Below, in pieces: positions 1-8,548 of a DNA stretch of 64,000 nt. The position numbers and the translations under genes are program-made. Under the pieces are notes generated by a model. That model made no database searches and was not told the DNA's origin. It worked only from the letters and a program-made list of their open reading frames with translations. Source of the stretch: Streptomyces aureus (GTDB lineage: Bacteria; Actinomycetota; Actinomycetes; Streptomycetales; Streptomycetaceae); contig NZ_KL647041.1 in NCBI RefSeq assembly GCF_000725495.1, forward strand, positions 64,721 to 128,720, given 5' to 3'. The number at the start of each line of letters is the position of its first letter. Position 1 is the first letter of the stretch.

Positions 1-447
1 GGAGAAGCGGCCGACGACCGAGCCGTCGCGCCCGATCAGGAACTTCTCGAAGTTCCAGCGGATGTCGCCGGTGTGCCCCTCGGCGTCGGCGGTGTCCACG
101 AGGCGTCCGTACAGCCCGTGCCGCGCGTCGCCGTTCACCTCGACCTTCTCGGTCATCGGGAAGGTCACGCCGTAGGTGGCGGAGCAGAACTCGGCGATCT
201 CCTCGGAGCTGCCGGGCTCCTGGCCGAGGAACTGGTTGCAGGGCACGCCGAGGACGGTGAAGCCCTTGTCGGCGTAGCGCGCGTGCAGCCGCTCCAGGCC
301 GGCGTACTGCGGGGTCAGCCCGCACTTGGAGGCCACGTTCACGATGAGGACGGCCTGGCCCGCGTACTGGGACAGGTCGGCGGAACCGCCCTGGAGGGCG
401 TCGATCTCGACGTCGAGCACGGAGGTACCGGTGTTGTCAGTAGTCAT
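1..447 (-). CDS. Glutathione peroxidase family protein, 3' end cut by window
   Basis: Thiol peroxidase of the glutathione peroxidase superfamily. In bacteria these enzymes reduce hydrogen and organic peroxides in the cytoplasm and are usually recycled by thioredoxin. The first 149 codons are present, starting at ATG 447, and the last dozen or so residues lie beyond the window. The family signature is clear: the peroxidatic position in NVASKCGLT is Cys42 rather than selenocysteine, Gln72 sits in PCNQF and Trp131 in WNFEKF, completing the Cys-Gln-Trp triad. It ends the window alone, tail-to-tail spacing unknown; its start lies 18 bp from the stop of the ArsR gene, which is on the same strand upstream. 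The family call is secure and the reducing partner is inferred. Confidence 0.93.
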   Translation of the reverse strand, partial: MTTDNTGTSVLDVEIDALQGGSADLSQYAGQAVLIVNVASKCGLTPQYAGLERLHARYADKGFTVLGVPCNQFLGQEPGSSEEIAEFCSATYGVTFPMTEKVEVNGDARHGLYGRLVDTADAEGHTGDIRWNFEKFLIGRDGSVVGRFS

Positions 448-465
448 AAGCGGATGCTAACTCCG

Positions 466-1455
466 CTAGCCGCCGCTCCCGCCGGCCCGGCGGTCCCGCT
501 GCGCCGTGACGAGCACCTCACCCGCGGCCGTCCGCGAGTACAGCACCGACCGTCCCGCCCGCCGCCGCTCCACGAGCCGCGCGTCCAGCAGCACCCGCAG
601 ATGACGGCCGACCGACCCCAGACCCTGCCCGGTCACGGCGACCAGCTGGCTGGTGGAAAGGGGCGAGTCGAGGCGGACGAGGACACCGGCGCGGGCCGTT
701 CCGAGCAGCGCTCCGAGGCTCTCCGGCACCGCCGTGGCCCCGGCGTCGGCCAGCGCCCCGGAGCACGGGTAGACCACGGCGTAGCGGCGGGTGTCCTCCC
801 ACGACACCCAGCCGGCGCTCGGCGTGACGGGCACGAAGACCAGCCGGGCGCCGGATATCTCTCGCGGCGGGTACTCGTGCAGGTTGACCTGGAGGCGGTT
901 GCCGCCGAGCCAGCGGGTCCCGGGCCGCAGCCCGTCCAGCGCGGCCGCCCAGCCGCCCTGGCCGAGCCGCGCGGTCCGGGCCACCACGTCGGCCTCCAGC
1001 ACCCGCCGGCGGCGGTTCCAGTCGGGACGTACGGACTCCTCCCACACGGCGGCGAGCAGGGCGGCGGCCCGCCCGGGCAGATCGTCGCGGCCGGTGAGCG
1101 CGGCGGGCAGCGGACCGCCCGCCGAGCGCAGCAGATGGGCGCGGGCGTCGGCGGGCGGAACCTCCCGCACCCGGGCGACCTCGGCCTCGAAGGTCTCGTC
1201 GCCGTACGGGGTGGGGGTGAGGAAGTCGGCGATCCACTCCCGGCCGAGTCCGCAGCGCACGAGCAGCGCGGTGACCGGGTCGGCGGCCAGCCGGCCCCGG
1301 TACGCCGGCAGGTGCGCGTCCAGCCAGGCGCGCTCGCCGGGGTGCGCGGCGGTGTCCGTGTGCAGCAGCTTCAGACAGGCGAACGTCTCGGCGAGCGGCG
1401 ACAGCACGAACCGGCTTCCGGCGAGCGTGTCCGCGTTCACCTGCCACCAGCCCAT
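466..1455 (-). CDS. ArsR-family regulator with DUF5937-like N-terminal region
   Basis: Predicted 329-residue DNA-binding repressor. The C-terminal third (about residues 235-325) is a winged helix-turn-helix of the ArsR/SmtB type with the pattern LSTSQLVAVTG...VGRHLRVLLDARLVERRRAGRSVLY. The longer N-terminal part resembles the DUF5937 domain found fused to such helices in Streptomyces. No CxC metal site is visible, so metal sensing is not supported. The start chosen is ATG 1455; the open frame runs further upstream only into the divergent transporter gene. It is divergent from the MFS gene at 1540, and the 84-bp gap holds a palindrome. It probably controls that exporter and itself. Confidence 0.8.
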   Translation of the reverse strand: MGWWQVNADTLAGSRFVLSPLAETFACLKLLHTDTAAHPGERAWLDAHLPAYRGRLAADPVTALLVRCGLGREWIADFLTPTPYGDETFEAEVARVREVPPADARAHLLRSAGGPLPAALTGRDDLPGRAAALLAAVWEESVRPDWNRRRRVLEADVVARTARLGQGGWAAALDGLRPGTRWLGGNRLQVNLHEYPPREISGARLVFVPVTPSAGWVSWEDTRRYAVVYPCSGALADAGATAVPESLGALLGTARAGVLVRLDSPLSTSQLVAVTGQGLGSVGRHLRVLLDARLVERRRAGRSVLYSRTAAGEVLVTAQRDRRAGGSGG

Positions 1456-1483
1456 GTCCCCCCCGGCTCCCTCGCGTCCGACC

Positions 1484-1501
1484 TTTCGCGTGTGCGCGAA
1501 A
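1484..1501. promoter_or_regulatory. Palindrome in ArsR/MFS divergent promoter, candidate operator
   Basis: TTTCGCG and CGCGAAA form perfect 7-bp arms separated by TGTG, midway between two divergently transcribed genes. Position and symmetry suit the binding site of the adjacent ArsR-type regulator. No binding data are implied. Confidence 0.45.
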
Positions 1502-1539
1502 CAGTATCGACCGCACAAGGGGCCCCACAGACTCCCGGC

Positions 1540-2772
1540 ATGCGCAGCTACTCGGAGCTCTTCCGCACACCGGAGTTCACCCCGCTCTTCCTGTCCTCCT
1601 CTCTTCGGACCGCCGCCTCGACGGTGAGCGGTCTGGCCCTGGGCACCCTCGTGTACCGCGCGACCGGCTCGCCGCTGCTGACCGCGCTGAGCATGTTCGG
1701 ACCCTCGCTCGTCCAGATGATCGGCGCGGTCACCCTGCTCTCGGCCGCCGACCGGCTGCCCCCGCGGGCCACGCTGGCGGGAACCGCGTTCGTCTTCGGG
1801 CTCGGCACCGCCGCCATGGCGATCCCCGGACTCCCCGTGTGGTCGGTCTTCGCCCTGCTCCTCCTCCTCGGCCTGGTCCAGTCCCTCGGCGGCGGGGTCC
1901 TGTGGGGCCTGCTGACCGAGATCCTCGCCAAGGAGGGCTATCTGCTGGGGCGTTCGGTGTTCAACATGATGAGCGGGATCGCCCAGATCACCGGGTACGC
2001 GACCGGTGGCGTCCTCGTGACCCTGCTGTCCCCGCGCGTCACGCTCCTGCTGGCGGCGGGGCTCTACCTCGGGGCCGCCCTGACCGCCCGCTCCGGTCTG
2101 ACACCCCGGGCGCCCCGCGCCCTCGGCCGCCCGTCCGTCGCCCGGACCTGGCGCACCAACGCCCGCCTCCTCGCCTCGCCCGAGCGCCGCACCCTGTACC
2201 TCCTGCTCTGGGTGCCGAACGGCCTGGTCGTCGGCTGCGAGTCGCTGTACGTGTCCTACGCGCCGAGCCGGGCCGGCGCCCTGTTCGCCTTCGCGGCCCT
2301 CGGCATGTTCGCCGGGGACGTGACCACCGGACGGCTGCTGCCGCCCCGGGTCCGGGCCCGGCTGGGCATCCCCTTCCTGCTGCTCCTCGCGACGCCGTAC
2401 CTCTTCTTCGTCCTGCGTCCGCCCCTCGCCGTGGCCGCCGCCCTCGTCGCCCTCGCCTCGGTCGGCTTCGGGGCGAGCCTCATCCAGCAGGAGCGATTGG
2501 TCGCGATCGTCCCGGACGAGCTGAGCGGCCACGCCCTCGGGCTCCACACGGCGGGCATGCTCACGATGCAGGGAACGGGCGCGGCGCTCGCGGGCGTGAT
2601 CGCCCAACTCTCCTCTCCCGCAACGGCGATGACGGTGATGGCCGGGGCCTCGGTCGCCGTGACACTGGCAGGGACCCCCGCGCTGCTCCGGCACCGCGGC
2701 ACGACCTCGACGGGCCAACACCCGGAGCCTTCCGCACCGCAGGGACGACAAGCGGAGGTGAAATCTGCTTGA
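1540..2772 (+). CDS. MFS transporter (major facilitator superfamily)
   Basis: Predicted 410-residue polytopic inner-membrane transporter with about 12 hydrophobic segments, typical of a proton-driven drug or metabolite exporter. ATG 1540 is the natural start because the protein begins MRSYSELFRTPEF, the usual short cytosolic lead of this subgroup, even though an open frame extends upstream across the divergent gene. It faces the ArsR-type regulator, the usual arrangement of a locally regulated exporter. The C-terminal tail after the last segment is hydrophilic and disordered. The substrate cannot be deduced. Confidence 0.85.
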   Translation: MRSYSELFRTPEFTPLFLSSSLRTAASTVSGLALGTLVYRATGSPLLTALSMFGPSLVQMIGAVTLLSAADRLPPRATLAGTAFVFGLGTAAMAIPGLPVWSVFALLLLLGLVQSLGGGVLWGLLTEILAKEGYLLGRSVFNMMSGIAQITGYATGGVLVTLLSPRVTLLLAAGLYLGAALTARSGLTPRAPRALGRPSVARTWRTNARLLASPERRTLYLLLWVPNGLVVGCESLYVSYAPSRAGALFAFAALGMFAGDVTTGRLLPPRVRARLGIPFLLLLATPYLFFVLRPPLAVAAALVALASVGFGASLIQQERLVAIVPDELSGHALGLHTAGMLTMQGTGAALAGVIAQLSSPATAMTVMAGASVAVTLAGTPALLRHRGTTSTGQHPEPSAPQGRQAEVKSA

Positions 2773-3070
2773 AATGAAGGCAGTTGCAGGGAAGAGGCGA
2801 CAACTCCCGTTCCCCGAGTGCGCACTGAGGGAGCCCCGGGAAGCACACGGGGAGGCTCCCGCCGGGGTCTCCCCGCGTACGAGGCCGGGGGCGGGCGCCG
2901 GTGTGCCTCCGCACGCTCTGTCCGGCCCGGCCCGGCCGGTGGAACCATCGCGGTGCTCGGTACCGGCAGGGGGTACGCCATTGGCCGCCGTGGGGATGTG
3001 GGCGGCGGCGCATGGATGTTTGCTGGTCCGAGAAACGGCGTCACCACTACGAACAGCAAGGGGCCGGACG

Positions 3071-3370
3071 ATGGCGATCGTGATGTCGATGCACTGGGCG
3101 GAAGCGACACCGGAGCAGTACGACACCGTGCGGGACGCGGTCCAGTGGGAGGAGATCCCGGGGGCCGGCGGCCAGATGCACGTGGCCTGGTTCGACGCGC
3201 AGGGACTGCACGTCACCGACGTCTGGGAGTCCCAGGAGGCCTTCGAGACCTTCATGGCCGAACGTCTCGCGCCCGCGATCCAGAAGGCCGGCATCACCGG
3301 CAAACCCGACACGGCGTTCCACCCGCTGCACCGGCGCTACGTCGCCCCGGGCGTCAGCGGCGCCGCGTAG
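3071..3370 (+). CDS. Small conserved protein, ABM/dimeric alpha-beta barrel-like
   Basis: A 99-residue cytosolic protein starting MAIVMSMHW at ATG 3071. The pattern resembles dimeric alpha-beta-barrel (antibiotic-biosynthesis-monooxygenase-like) proteins: a short strand, an EQYDTVRDAV helix, then a strand with HVAWFDAQGLHVTDVWESQEAFETFMAERLAPA broken over two elements. Such proteins are often small enzymes or stress proteins, but no catalytic residue can be assigned. It stands alone: nothing is recognised in the 298 bp separating it from the MFS gene. Function is unknown and the fold assignment is an inference. Confidence 0.7.
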   Translation: MAIVMSMHWAEATPEQYDTVRDAVQWEEIPGAGGQMHVAWFDAQGLHVTDVWESQEAFETFMAERLAPAIQKAGITGKPDTAFHPLHRRYVAPGVSGAA

Positions 3371-3421
3371 GAGAGGGCCGGACCCCGTTCCCCGGACCCG
3401 CGGGCTGGTTCACCATGGAGT

Positions 3422-4030
3422 GTGCGATTCGACTCCGTGCCCATGCCGGCGACCGTCGAGGCCCGGCCTCGTGACACCCGCGGCTACCCCGTGCCCGCGA
3501 TCACCCCGTGGGAGGGGGACGAGCCCCGGTTCGCCCTCACCGACTACGACCGCAGCGCCGCCTGCGCGCGGGAGCGGCTGTGCTCGGTGTGCGGCACCCT
3601 GATGCCCAGAGGCCCGGTGTGGCGGGTGGTCGGCGCCGCGGAGAGCGCCGCCATCCGCGACGCCCGCGCCGCCGGGCGCCCGTACCGCAACATGGCACCC
3701 ACCCCGGAGGGTCCGGGGCACCGCGTGTGCATGCTCTACGCCTCGATGGTGTGCCCGTACCTGGCACGCCCCAACGCCCGCCGGGGGCTCGGCGCCCAGA
3801 CCCCGGACGACATGACCGCGCATGTCGTCCGGGGTGCCGTCCGCGGCGAGAGCGGTGCCGTGGTGGGGTACGGGGACTACGAGTTCGCCGTCACCCGGTC
3901 CCAGGTCCTGTTCCGTTTCCTCGACGTGGTCGAGTACCTGCCGCACGACACGGCCGACCAGCACCTGCCGGAGCTGCGGGCCGAACTCGCCCGCTCCGAG
4001 GGCCGGCCGGGCGGCGGCCGGCCGCGGTAG
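3422..4030 (+). CDS. Conserved hypothetical protein with CxxC motif
   Basis: A protein of about 202 residues common in Streptomyces, of unknown function. A CSVCG motif near residue 58 and further cysteines (HRVCMLYASMVCPY, about residues 100-113) suggest metal or disulfide binding; no transmembrane segment or signal peptide is seen. The start is uncertain. GTG 3422 has a GGAG only one base upstream, while ATG 3443 would give a slightly shorter protein without an obvious ribosome site. It converges on the propeller gene with only 4 bp between the stops and no visible terminator hairpin. Confidence 0.65.
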   Translation: MRFDSVPMPATVEARPRDTRGYPVPAITPWEGDEPRFALTDYDRSAACARERLCSVCGTLMPRGPVWRVVGAAESAAIRDARAAGRPYRNMAPTPEGPGHRVCMLYASMVCPYLARPNARRGLGAQTPDDMTAHVVRGAVRGESGAVVGYGDYEFAVTRSQVLFRFLDVVEYLPHDTADQHLPELRAELARSEGRPGGGRPR

Positions 4031-4034
4031 GTGG

Positions 4035-5009
4035 TCAGCCGCGGTAGGCGGGCAGGCCGGTGTGCGAGGTGGCCTTGACGGGCCGGCCGAAGCCGTGGGC
4101 GGTCTTCGTGACGGTGTAGGTGCCGGTCGGCGCACGGAAGGCGATGGTCTTGCCGCTCGGCGACCACGCGGGCTCGGTGCAGTCGGTGGCGGCGCTCGGG
4201 GTGATGTCCTTGACGACCGGCGCGGATCCGCCGAAGTCCTCGACGAAGAGGTGGTCGTGTCCGTGGACGGAGCGGACGAAGACGACTTCGTCGCCGTCGG
4301 GGGAGAGCGCCGGCTCGGACCCCTTGGCCAGCGCGCCGCCCTGCTGCCGCAGGTAGTCGTCGCGGATGTAGACCTCGCCGGTGCCGGTGTTCCCGTAGAC
4401 GATCGTGCCGTAGTCGCCGCCGGCGTTCGGCCAGGTGTTCTTCGTCTGCGGGAGGCCGGCCTCGCCCGCTTCGCCGTTGAGGCTGATCCGGGCCGGCCGG
4501 GCGTGGTTGCCGGTCGCCTTGACGCCCTCCAGGACGGTGCTGCCGTGGATCTTCGCCGAGAAGACGAGGTTGTTCTTCGCCGGGATCTGGTTCGTCCGGT
4601 CGGCGGCCGACACCTGCCAGGTGGGGTGGGACCAGGTCTGCCCGCCCGGGTTGACCGCGACGGTGACGCGGTGGCCGCCGTCCGGGTCGGAGACGACGAG
4701 GTTCCCGTGGCCGTCGATGAAGGCGGCCTTGCTGCCGGTGGGGTTCCACGCCAGGTCACGGACGGCGGTCCCGAAGTCGAGGGACCTGCCGCCGACCAGG
4801 ACGTGACGCGTGCCGTCGCTGACGGTCAGTCCCCTGGGCACGGTGAGGGAGTGGGCGGACGCGGCGGCGGCGACCATCGCGGCGCTGCCCCGGGAGCCGC
4901 CCGAGGACGGGGCGGCGATCGCGGCGGAGGCCGCGCCGCACAGGGCGAGCAGCGCGGCGGCGCCCGCGGTGAGGACGGCTGTGGTCTTCCGGCGGTGACG
5001 AGCGGACAT
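4035..5009 (-). CDS. Secreted TolB-like (PD40) beta-propeller protein
   Basis: A 324-residue exported protein. The first 33 residues form a Sec-type signal (RRK then an Ala/Leu-rich core ending near AIAAPSS). The rest consists of repeated WD40-like/PD40 blades, recognisable as LAWNPTGSKAAFID, ALSPDGDEVVFVRS and PAWSPSGKTIAFR. Such propellers bind other proteins or ligands outside the membrane and are not enzymes by themselves. ATG 5009 was chosen because GGGGAACC lies just upstream and the signal peptide begins there. It lies 333 bp downstream of a second propeller gene on the same strand. The partner is unknown. Confidence 0.8.
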   Translation of the reverse strand: MSARHRRKTTAVLTAGAAALLALCGAASAAIAAPSSGGSRGSAAMVAAAASAHSLTVPRGLTVSDGTRHVLVGGRSLDFGTAVRDLAWNPTGSKAAFIDGHGNLVVSDPDGGHRVTVAVNPGGQTWSHPTWQVSAADRTNQIPAKNNLVFSAKIHGSTVLEGVKATGNHARPARISLNGEAGEAGLPQTKNTWPNAGGDYGTIVYGNTGTGEVYIRDDYLRQQGGALAKGSEPALSPDGDEVVFVRSVHGHDHLFVEDFGGSAPVVKDITPSAATDCTEPAWSPSGKTIAFRAPTGTYTVTKTAHGFGRPVKATSHTGLPAYRG

Positions 5010-5209
5010 CGAGGTTCCCCCAGGGGTGCGAAGGGCGCTGCGGCCTGTCTCGCGGGAACGGCCCGCCGTCCCCGGGACCGAGCCGGTCCGCTCGGCCGGC
5101 CGCGCTCCGCGATGACAGGAGTCTGCCCCTCCAGGGTGACGGACCCGTCCGCTCATCGTCACAGCCTTGTCATGACGAACGGGACGAACCGGACCGCCGC
5201 CCGGAGCTT

Positions 5210-5338
5210 CCCCCGCCGGTCGGGCGCCCTCGCGGCCGGGTCGGATCCCCTCGGCCGGTCCTGCACCATCGCGGCCGGTCCGGCATCCCCTCGGCCGGTC
5301 CGGCGCTTCCTCCGCCGGTCCGGCGCCCGCTCCGCGCG
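5210..5338. repeat. Degenerate GC-rich repeat between two propeller genes
   Basis: The 333-bp gap 5010-5342 contains a run of imperfect units built around CGGCCGGTCCGGC, about 17-25 bp apart, over its last 130 bp. The half nearer the 4035-5009 gene must hold that gene's promoter and leader. No hairpin terminator or RNA gene was recognised. Confidence 0.5.
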
Positions 5339-5342
5339 GCCC

Positions 5343-7214
5343 CTACTGGTACAGCCGTACGCCGCCGTTCGAGCCGAGGGCGTTGAGCTCCAGCACGCCG
5401 CCGTCCGGAGTGACGTACACCGTGCCGGCGGTGAAGTTCCACTTGCCGGCGCCCTTCGGCAGGCCGGCGACCGGGGCGCTGCGGCCCGTGCGCGGGTCGA
5501 TGGTGACGAGCTGCGGGGAGCCGGACGTGGTGACGGCGTACACCTTGCCGTCCGATCCGGACGCGGGGACGGCGAGCGCGGCGGAGCCGTGGCTCCAGAG
5601 CTTGGCGCCCGTGACCGTGTCGAAGCCGTCGATCTTCATGGCGCCGGCGGACGTGGCCGGGGCGACCAGGACCTTGCCGTAGAGCCGGGCCGAGTGGTCG
5701 GCACCGGTGTCGTTCCCGGCCGTGAGCTCGTCGTTGCCGACGGCCAGCTTGCGGCCGTTCCCGGTGGCGTCGAAGACCCGTACGGCGTCCTGGCGGGCCG
5801 TGTGGACGGCGGCGACCAGCGGAGAGCCGGACAGGATGTGCGTCACGTCCGAGTGGGCCTTCTCGGCCTTCCGCCAGATCGCCTTGCCGGTCTTCCCGTC
5901 GTACGCGGTCAGGGTGGACCGGGTCTTCTTGTCGAGGCAGAAGTCGGCCACCATCACGACGCCGGTCGTGCCCCAGTTGTAGGCGTTGCAGTAGTGGCCG
6001 CGCGCCTTGTAGCCCCACACGCGGCTGCCCGTGCGCAGGTCGACACCGCCGAGCACGTTCTGGCCGACGACGGTCGCGACCTCGCCCTGGAGGTAGGTCG
6101 CGGCGGTCGCCGCGGTGCGGTGCTTGGCGTTCGTCAGCGGTATCGACCAGAGGATCTTGCCGGTGGACGCCTTCACCCCGGCCAGCCGGGTGCAGGTGCT
6201 GCCGTCCGTGCCGAAGGCGACCGTGCCGATGCCCTTCGCGCCGAGCGTCGGCGACATCGCGCAGGGAACCGTGGCCCCCTTGAGGGAGGCGGCGGAGGAC
6301 GGGGCGCCCCACACCTGCTTGCCGTCGGCGAGGTCGTAGGCCCGCAGACCGCCCCGGCTGCTCGCCCGGACGAGCACCTTGTCGGTGACCCAGCTGCCGA
6401 CCAGCGCGTCGTCGGCGGCGGCCGCCGGTATCTCCCACGCCTGCGTCAGGTTCCGCGAGGCCACAGCGGCGGCGTCCTCCTGCTTGAACAGGACGGCGCC
6501 GGCCCCGCCGGCGGCGAGGAGCACGACGAGGACGAGCGCGATCCTGCCCAGCCCCCGGGACTTCCCGGGCCGCTCGCCGTCCGTGGCCGCGGGCTGCGGC
6601 GGCTGCGCGGCGGCCGGCTCGGGGCGGCGCACGGCCGCCCGGTCGGCGACGGGGTCCTGCCCGGAGGCGTACCGGGAGTCGCCCGGTGCGTCGCCGTGGC
6701 GGGTGTGCGGGGGCGGAGGCGTGCGGCGGCCCGGCTCGCGCACGGGTTCGTGGACGTCGGCGCCCGGCTCGGAGACCCGCAGCGGCACGGTGCTCTCCCA
6801 CCGGGTGCCGGCGGGAGCGCGGTACGGCCCGGCCGGCGGCCGGCCGTCGAAGGACGAGCCCGGCTCGGCCCGCCGCTGCTCCTGACGGGGCTGCCGGCCG
6901 GAGGCGGGTCCTTGCTGCGGCTGCCGGTCGGCGGAGGGGGCGCGGTAGGGGCGGCGGCCGGCGGGATCGCGGTAGAGCGGCCGGTCGTCGGCCGGCTCAC
7001 GGTAGGACTGCGCGTCGGTGGCCGGCTCGCGATAGAACCGTCCGTCGGTGGCCGGTTCGTGGTGCGGCTGCCGGTCGGCGGCCGGGTCGCGGTAGGGCCC
7101 CCGGTCGGTGGCGGGTTCGCGGTGCGGCTGCCGGTCGGCCGGTGTGCGGGGGCGGAAGGCCCAGCCCTCGTCCTGCTGCGGAGCCCCCTGGCCCGGCGAC
7201 GATTCCGTCGTCAT
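5343..7214 (-). CDS. Membrane-anchored PQQ-like beta-propeller with repetitive N-terminus
   Basis: A 623-residue predicted type II membrane protein. Residues about 25-115 are a cytosolic low-complexity region of 10-12-residue repeats with the theme DRxPxREPAT. One transmembrane helix (about 221-241, LGRIALVLVVLLAAGGAG) follows, then an external seven- or eight-bladed PQQ-type propeller, with blades such as AYDLADGKQVWG, AYDGKTGKAIWRK and VTIDPRTGRSAPV. Proteins of this class are scaffolds or sensors; no PQQ-dehydrogenase active site is evident. The start is ATG 7214 (MTTESSPGQG). It lies between the secreted propeller and a GH26-like lipoprotein, all on the minus strand. Confidence 0.8.
   Translation of the reverse strand: MTTESSPGQGAPQQDEGWAFRPRTPADRQPHREPATDRGPYRDPAADRQPHHEPATDGRFYREPATDAQSYREPADDRPLYRDPAGRRPYRAPSADRQPQQGPASGRQPRQEQRRAEPGSSFDGRPPAGPYRAPAGTRWESTVPLRVSEPGADVHEPVREPGRRTPPPPHTRHGDAPGDSRYASGQDPVADRAAVRRPEPAAAQPPQPAATDGERPGKSRGLGRIALVLVVLLAAGGAGAVLFKQEDAAAVASRNLTQAWEIPAAAADDALVGSWVTDKVLVRASSRGGLRAYDLADGKQVWGAPSSAASLKGATVPCAMSPTLGAKGIGTVAFGTDGSTCTRLAGVKASTGKILWSIPLTNAKHRTAATAATYLQGEVATVVGQNVLGGVDLRTGSRVWGYKARGHYCNAYNWGTTGVVMVADFCLDKKTRSTLTAYDGKTGKAIWRKAEKAHSDVTHILSGSPLVAAVHTARQDAVRVFDATGNGRKLAVGNDELTAGNDTGADHSARLYGKVLVAPATSAGAMKIDGFDTVTGAKLWSHGSAALAVPASGSDGKVYAVTTSGSPQLVTIDPRTGRSAPVAGLPKGAGKWNFTAGTVYVTPDGGVLELNALGSNGGVRLYQ
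6884..7140. repeat. In-frame 30-36 bp repeats encoding DRxPxREPAT-type motifs
   Basis: Tandem imperfect units inside the propeller gene encode an Arg/Pro/Asp-rich disordered segment. The copies differ mainly by substitutions that keep the reading frame. Confidence 0.6.
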
Positions 7215-7323
7215 CTCCGTGATCTCTTCCTCGTCGGCATCCGCATGCGCCAGCCGCGGTGATGCGCCATGGTAAAGGTCGTTCCTGGCGGGCTCGTGCC
7301 CGGCTTCCCCCGACTGCGCGGGA

Positions 7324-8334
7324 TCAGCGCTTGATGAAGGAATGCCCGAATTTGTTGCGGGCGGACTCCACTTGGAACGCGGCCAGCGCGCCCTCGGAGG
7401 TGCTGATCCGCCAGTCCATGAGCTGCTTGCTGCCCGGCCAGTCCTTGCGCTGGTCGTACCAGACGAGCCCGATGACACCGGCCTTCGCGGCGCCCTGCAT
7501 CAGGTCGCGGATGTGGGCCTCCTTCTCGCCGCTCTCCGCCACTCCGGTCTCCGCGATCAGCACGGGCTTGTCGGAGAAGCCCGCGATCTCGCGCATGGTG
7601 GGCGTGAACAGGCTGGAGAAGGCGACGCCGTCGATCGGCCCGTAGTAGCCGATGAGCCCGGCCCAGTCGACGTAGGCGTCGCCCGGGTAGTACGGGCGCA
7701 GCTTGGCGGTGGTGCCCGAGTCGACCACGTGCGGGGTCCACACCCAGACCACGTTGGTGACGCCCCGCTCGGCGAACGTGTCGTGCAGCCGCTTCCAGGC
7801 CGCGACGAAGTCCGCGGGCTTGGTGTGCGGGGGACCCCAGGAGTTCCACGGGCCGTTCATCTCGCCGGCGAAGGACAGGGCCAGCGGGCCGTCGTAGGAG
7901 GCGATCTGGGCCGCGAGCCTGCGGATGTAGGCGTCGTCCTCGCCCCGGGCGATGCGGGCGAGCGAGGTGTCGGTGGGGACCAGCGCCATCATCGGCAGCT
8001 GACCGTGCTTCCACAGGAAGGCGTTGCCCTCCGCGTCGAAGTCCTCGCCCCAGGAGCTGTAGTACTCCCGGATGTCCGGTGTCCGCCCCGCCTCCTTGGC
8101 GAAGGTGGTGACGATGCCGTACTGCCAGGGCGTCTTGTCGTCGACGACGCCCAGCGCGCGGCCGGTCGGGTGCAGCAGGGACGCGACCTCGGACCGGGTG
8201 CCGGAGGAGGCGGCTCTGCCCGCCTTGCCGTCGCCGCCGCTTCCCGCCCCGCCGCAGGCGTCCGCCAGGAACGCGATGGCCACCATCAGGATCACGGCGG
8301 CCGTCAGGCGGCCGCGGCGGCGGGCTATGACCAT
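7324..8334 (-). CDS. Exported GH26-like glycoside hydrolase (putative lipoprotein)
   Basis: A 336-residue protein starting at ATG 8334. Residues 1-30 form a signal with a lipobox-like ADAC ending before CGG, so it is probably a lipid-anchored exoprotein. The body fits glycoside hydrolase family 26 (beta-mannanase type): SFAGEMNGPWNSWG carries the likely acid/base Glu and PVLIAETGV the likely nucleophile Glu, with VVWVWTP and the GYYGPIDG strand between. GH26 enzymes cut beta-1,4-mannan and related beta-glycans. It is divergent from a polysaccharide-synthesis operon at 8549, so it may trim or release that polymer; this role is inferred from context. Confidence 0.8.
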   Translation of the reverse strand: MVIARRRGRLTAAVILMVAIAFLADACGGAGSGGDGKAGRAASSGTRSEVASLLHPTGRALGVVDDKTPWQYGIVTTFAKEAGRTPDIREYYSSWGEDFDAEGNAFLWKHGQLPMMALVPTDTSLARIARGEDDAYIRRLAAQIASYDGPLALSFAGEMNGPWNSWGPPHTKPADFVAAWKRLHDTFAERGVTNVVWVWTPHVVDSGTTAKLRPYYPGDAYVDWAGLIGYYGPIDGVAFSSLFTPTMREIAGFSDKPVLIAETGVAESGEKEAHIRDLMQGAAKAGVIGLVWYDQRKDWPGSKQLMDWRISTSEGALAAFQVESARNKFGHSFIKR

Positions 8335-8548
8335 GCGTGAAGGTCCGATCAAGCAGAGGGGCAGGCGAGGTCGCAGCAACTCTACGAGACCCGCGTGACA
8401 TTCACCGAATCTTCATATTAATCTTGCGACGCGATCAAGAGGGGTCGGATAATCTCCGTTTCCTTACGCATCATCACTCTTTTGCACCACTCACTGTCTT
8501 CGGCGGCGCCGAGCCGGCAGCCGTAGCGAGGAAGGCCCGAGGCCCCCG
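8335..8548. promoter_or_regulatory. AT-richer divergent promoter region of GH26 gene and polysaccharide operon
   Basis: These 214 bp are clearly less GC-rich than their surroundings, notably 8400-8490 with runs such as CTTCATATTAATCTTG and GGATAATCTCCG. They separate two divergent genes. Promoters for both directions must lie here, but no consensus pair could be fixed with confidence. Confidence 0.45.

Noticed and set aside
73..1539. Upstream extension of the MFS open frame
   Set aside because: It is antisense to the glutathione peroxidase and ArsR genes and has no family features; the transporter starts at 1540.
466..3312. Open frame of 948 codons on the minus strand across the ArsR gene and beyond
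   Set aside because: Only the part from ATG 1455 resembles a protein family; the rest is the antisense of the MFS gene kept open by GC-rich codon bias.
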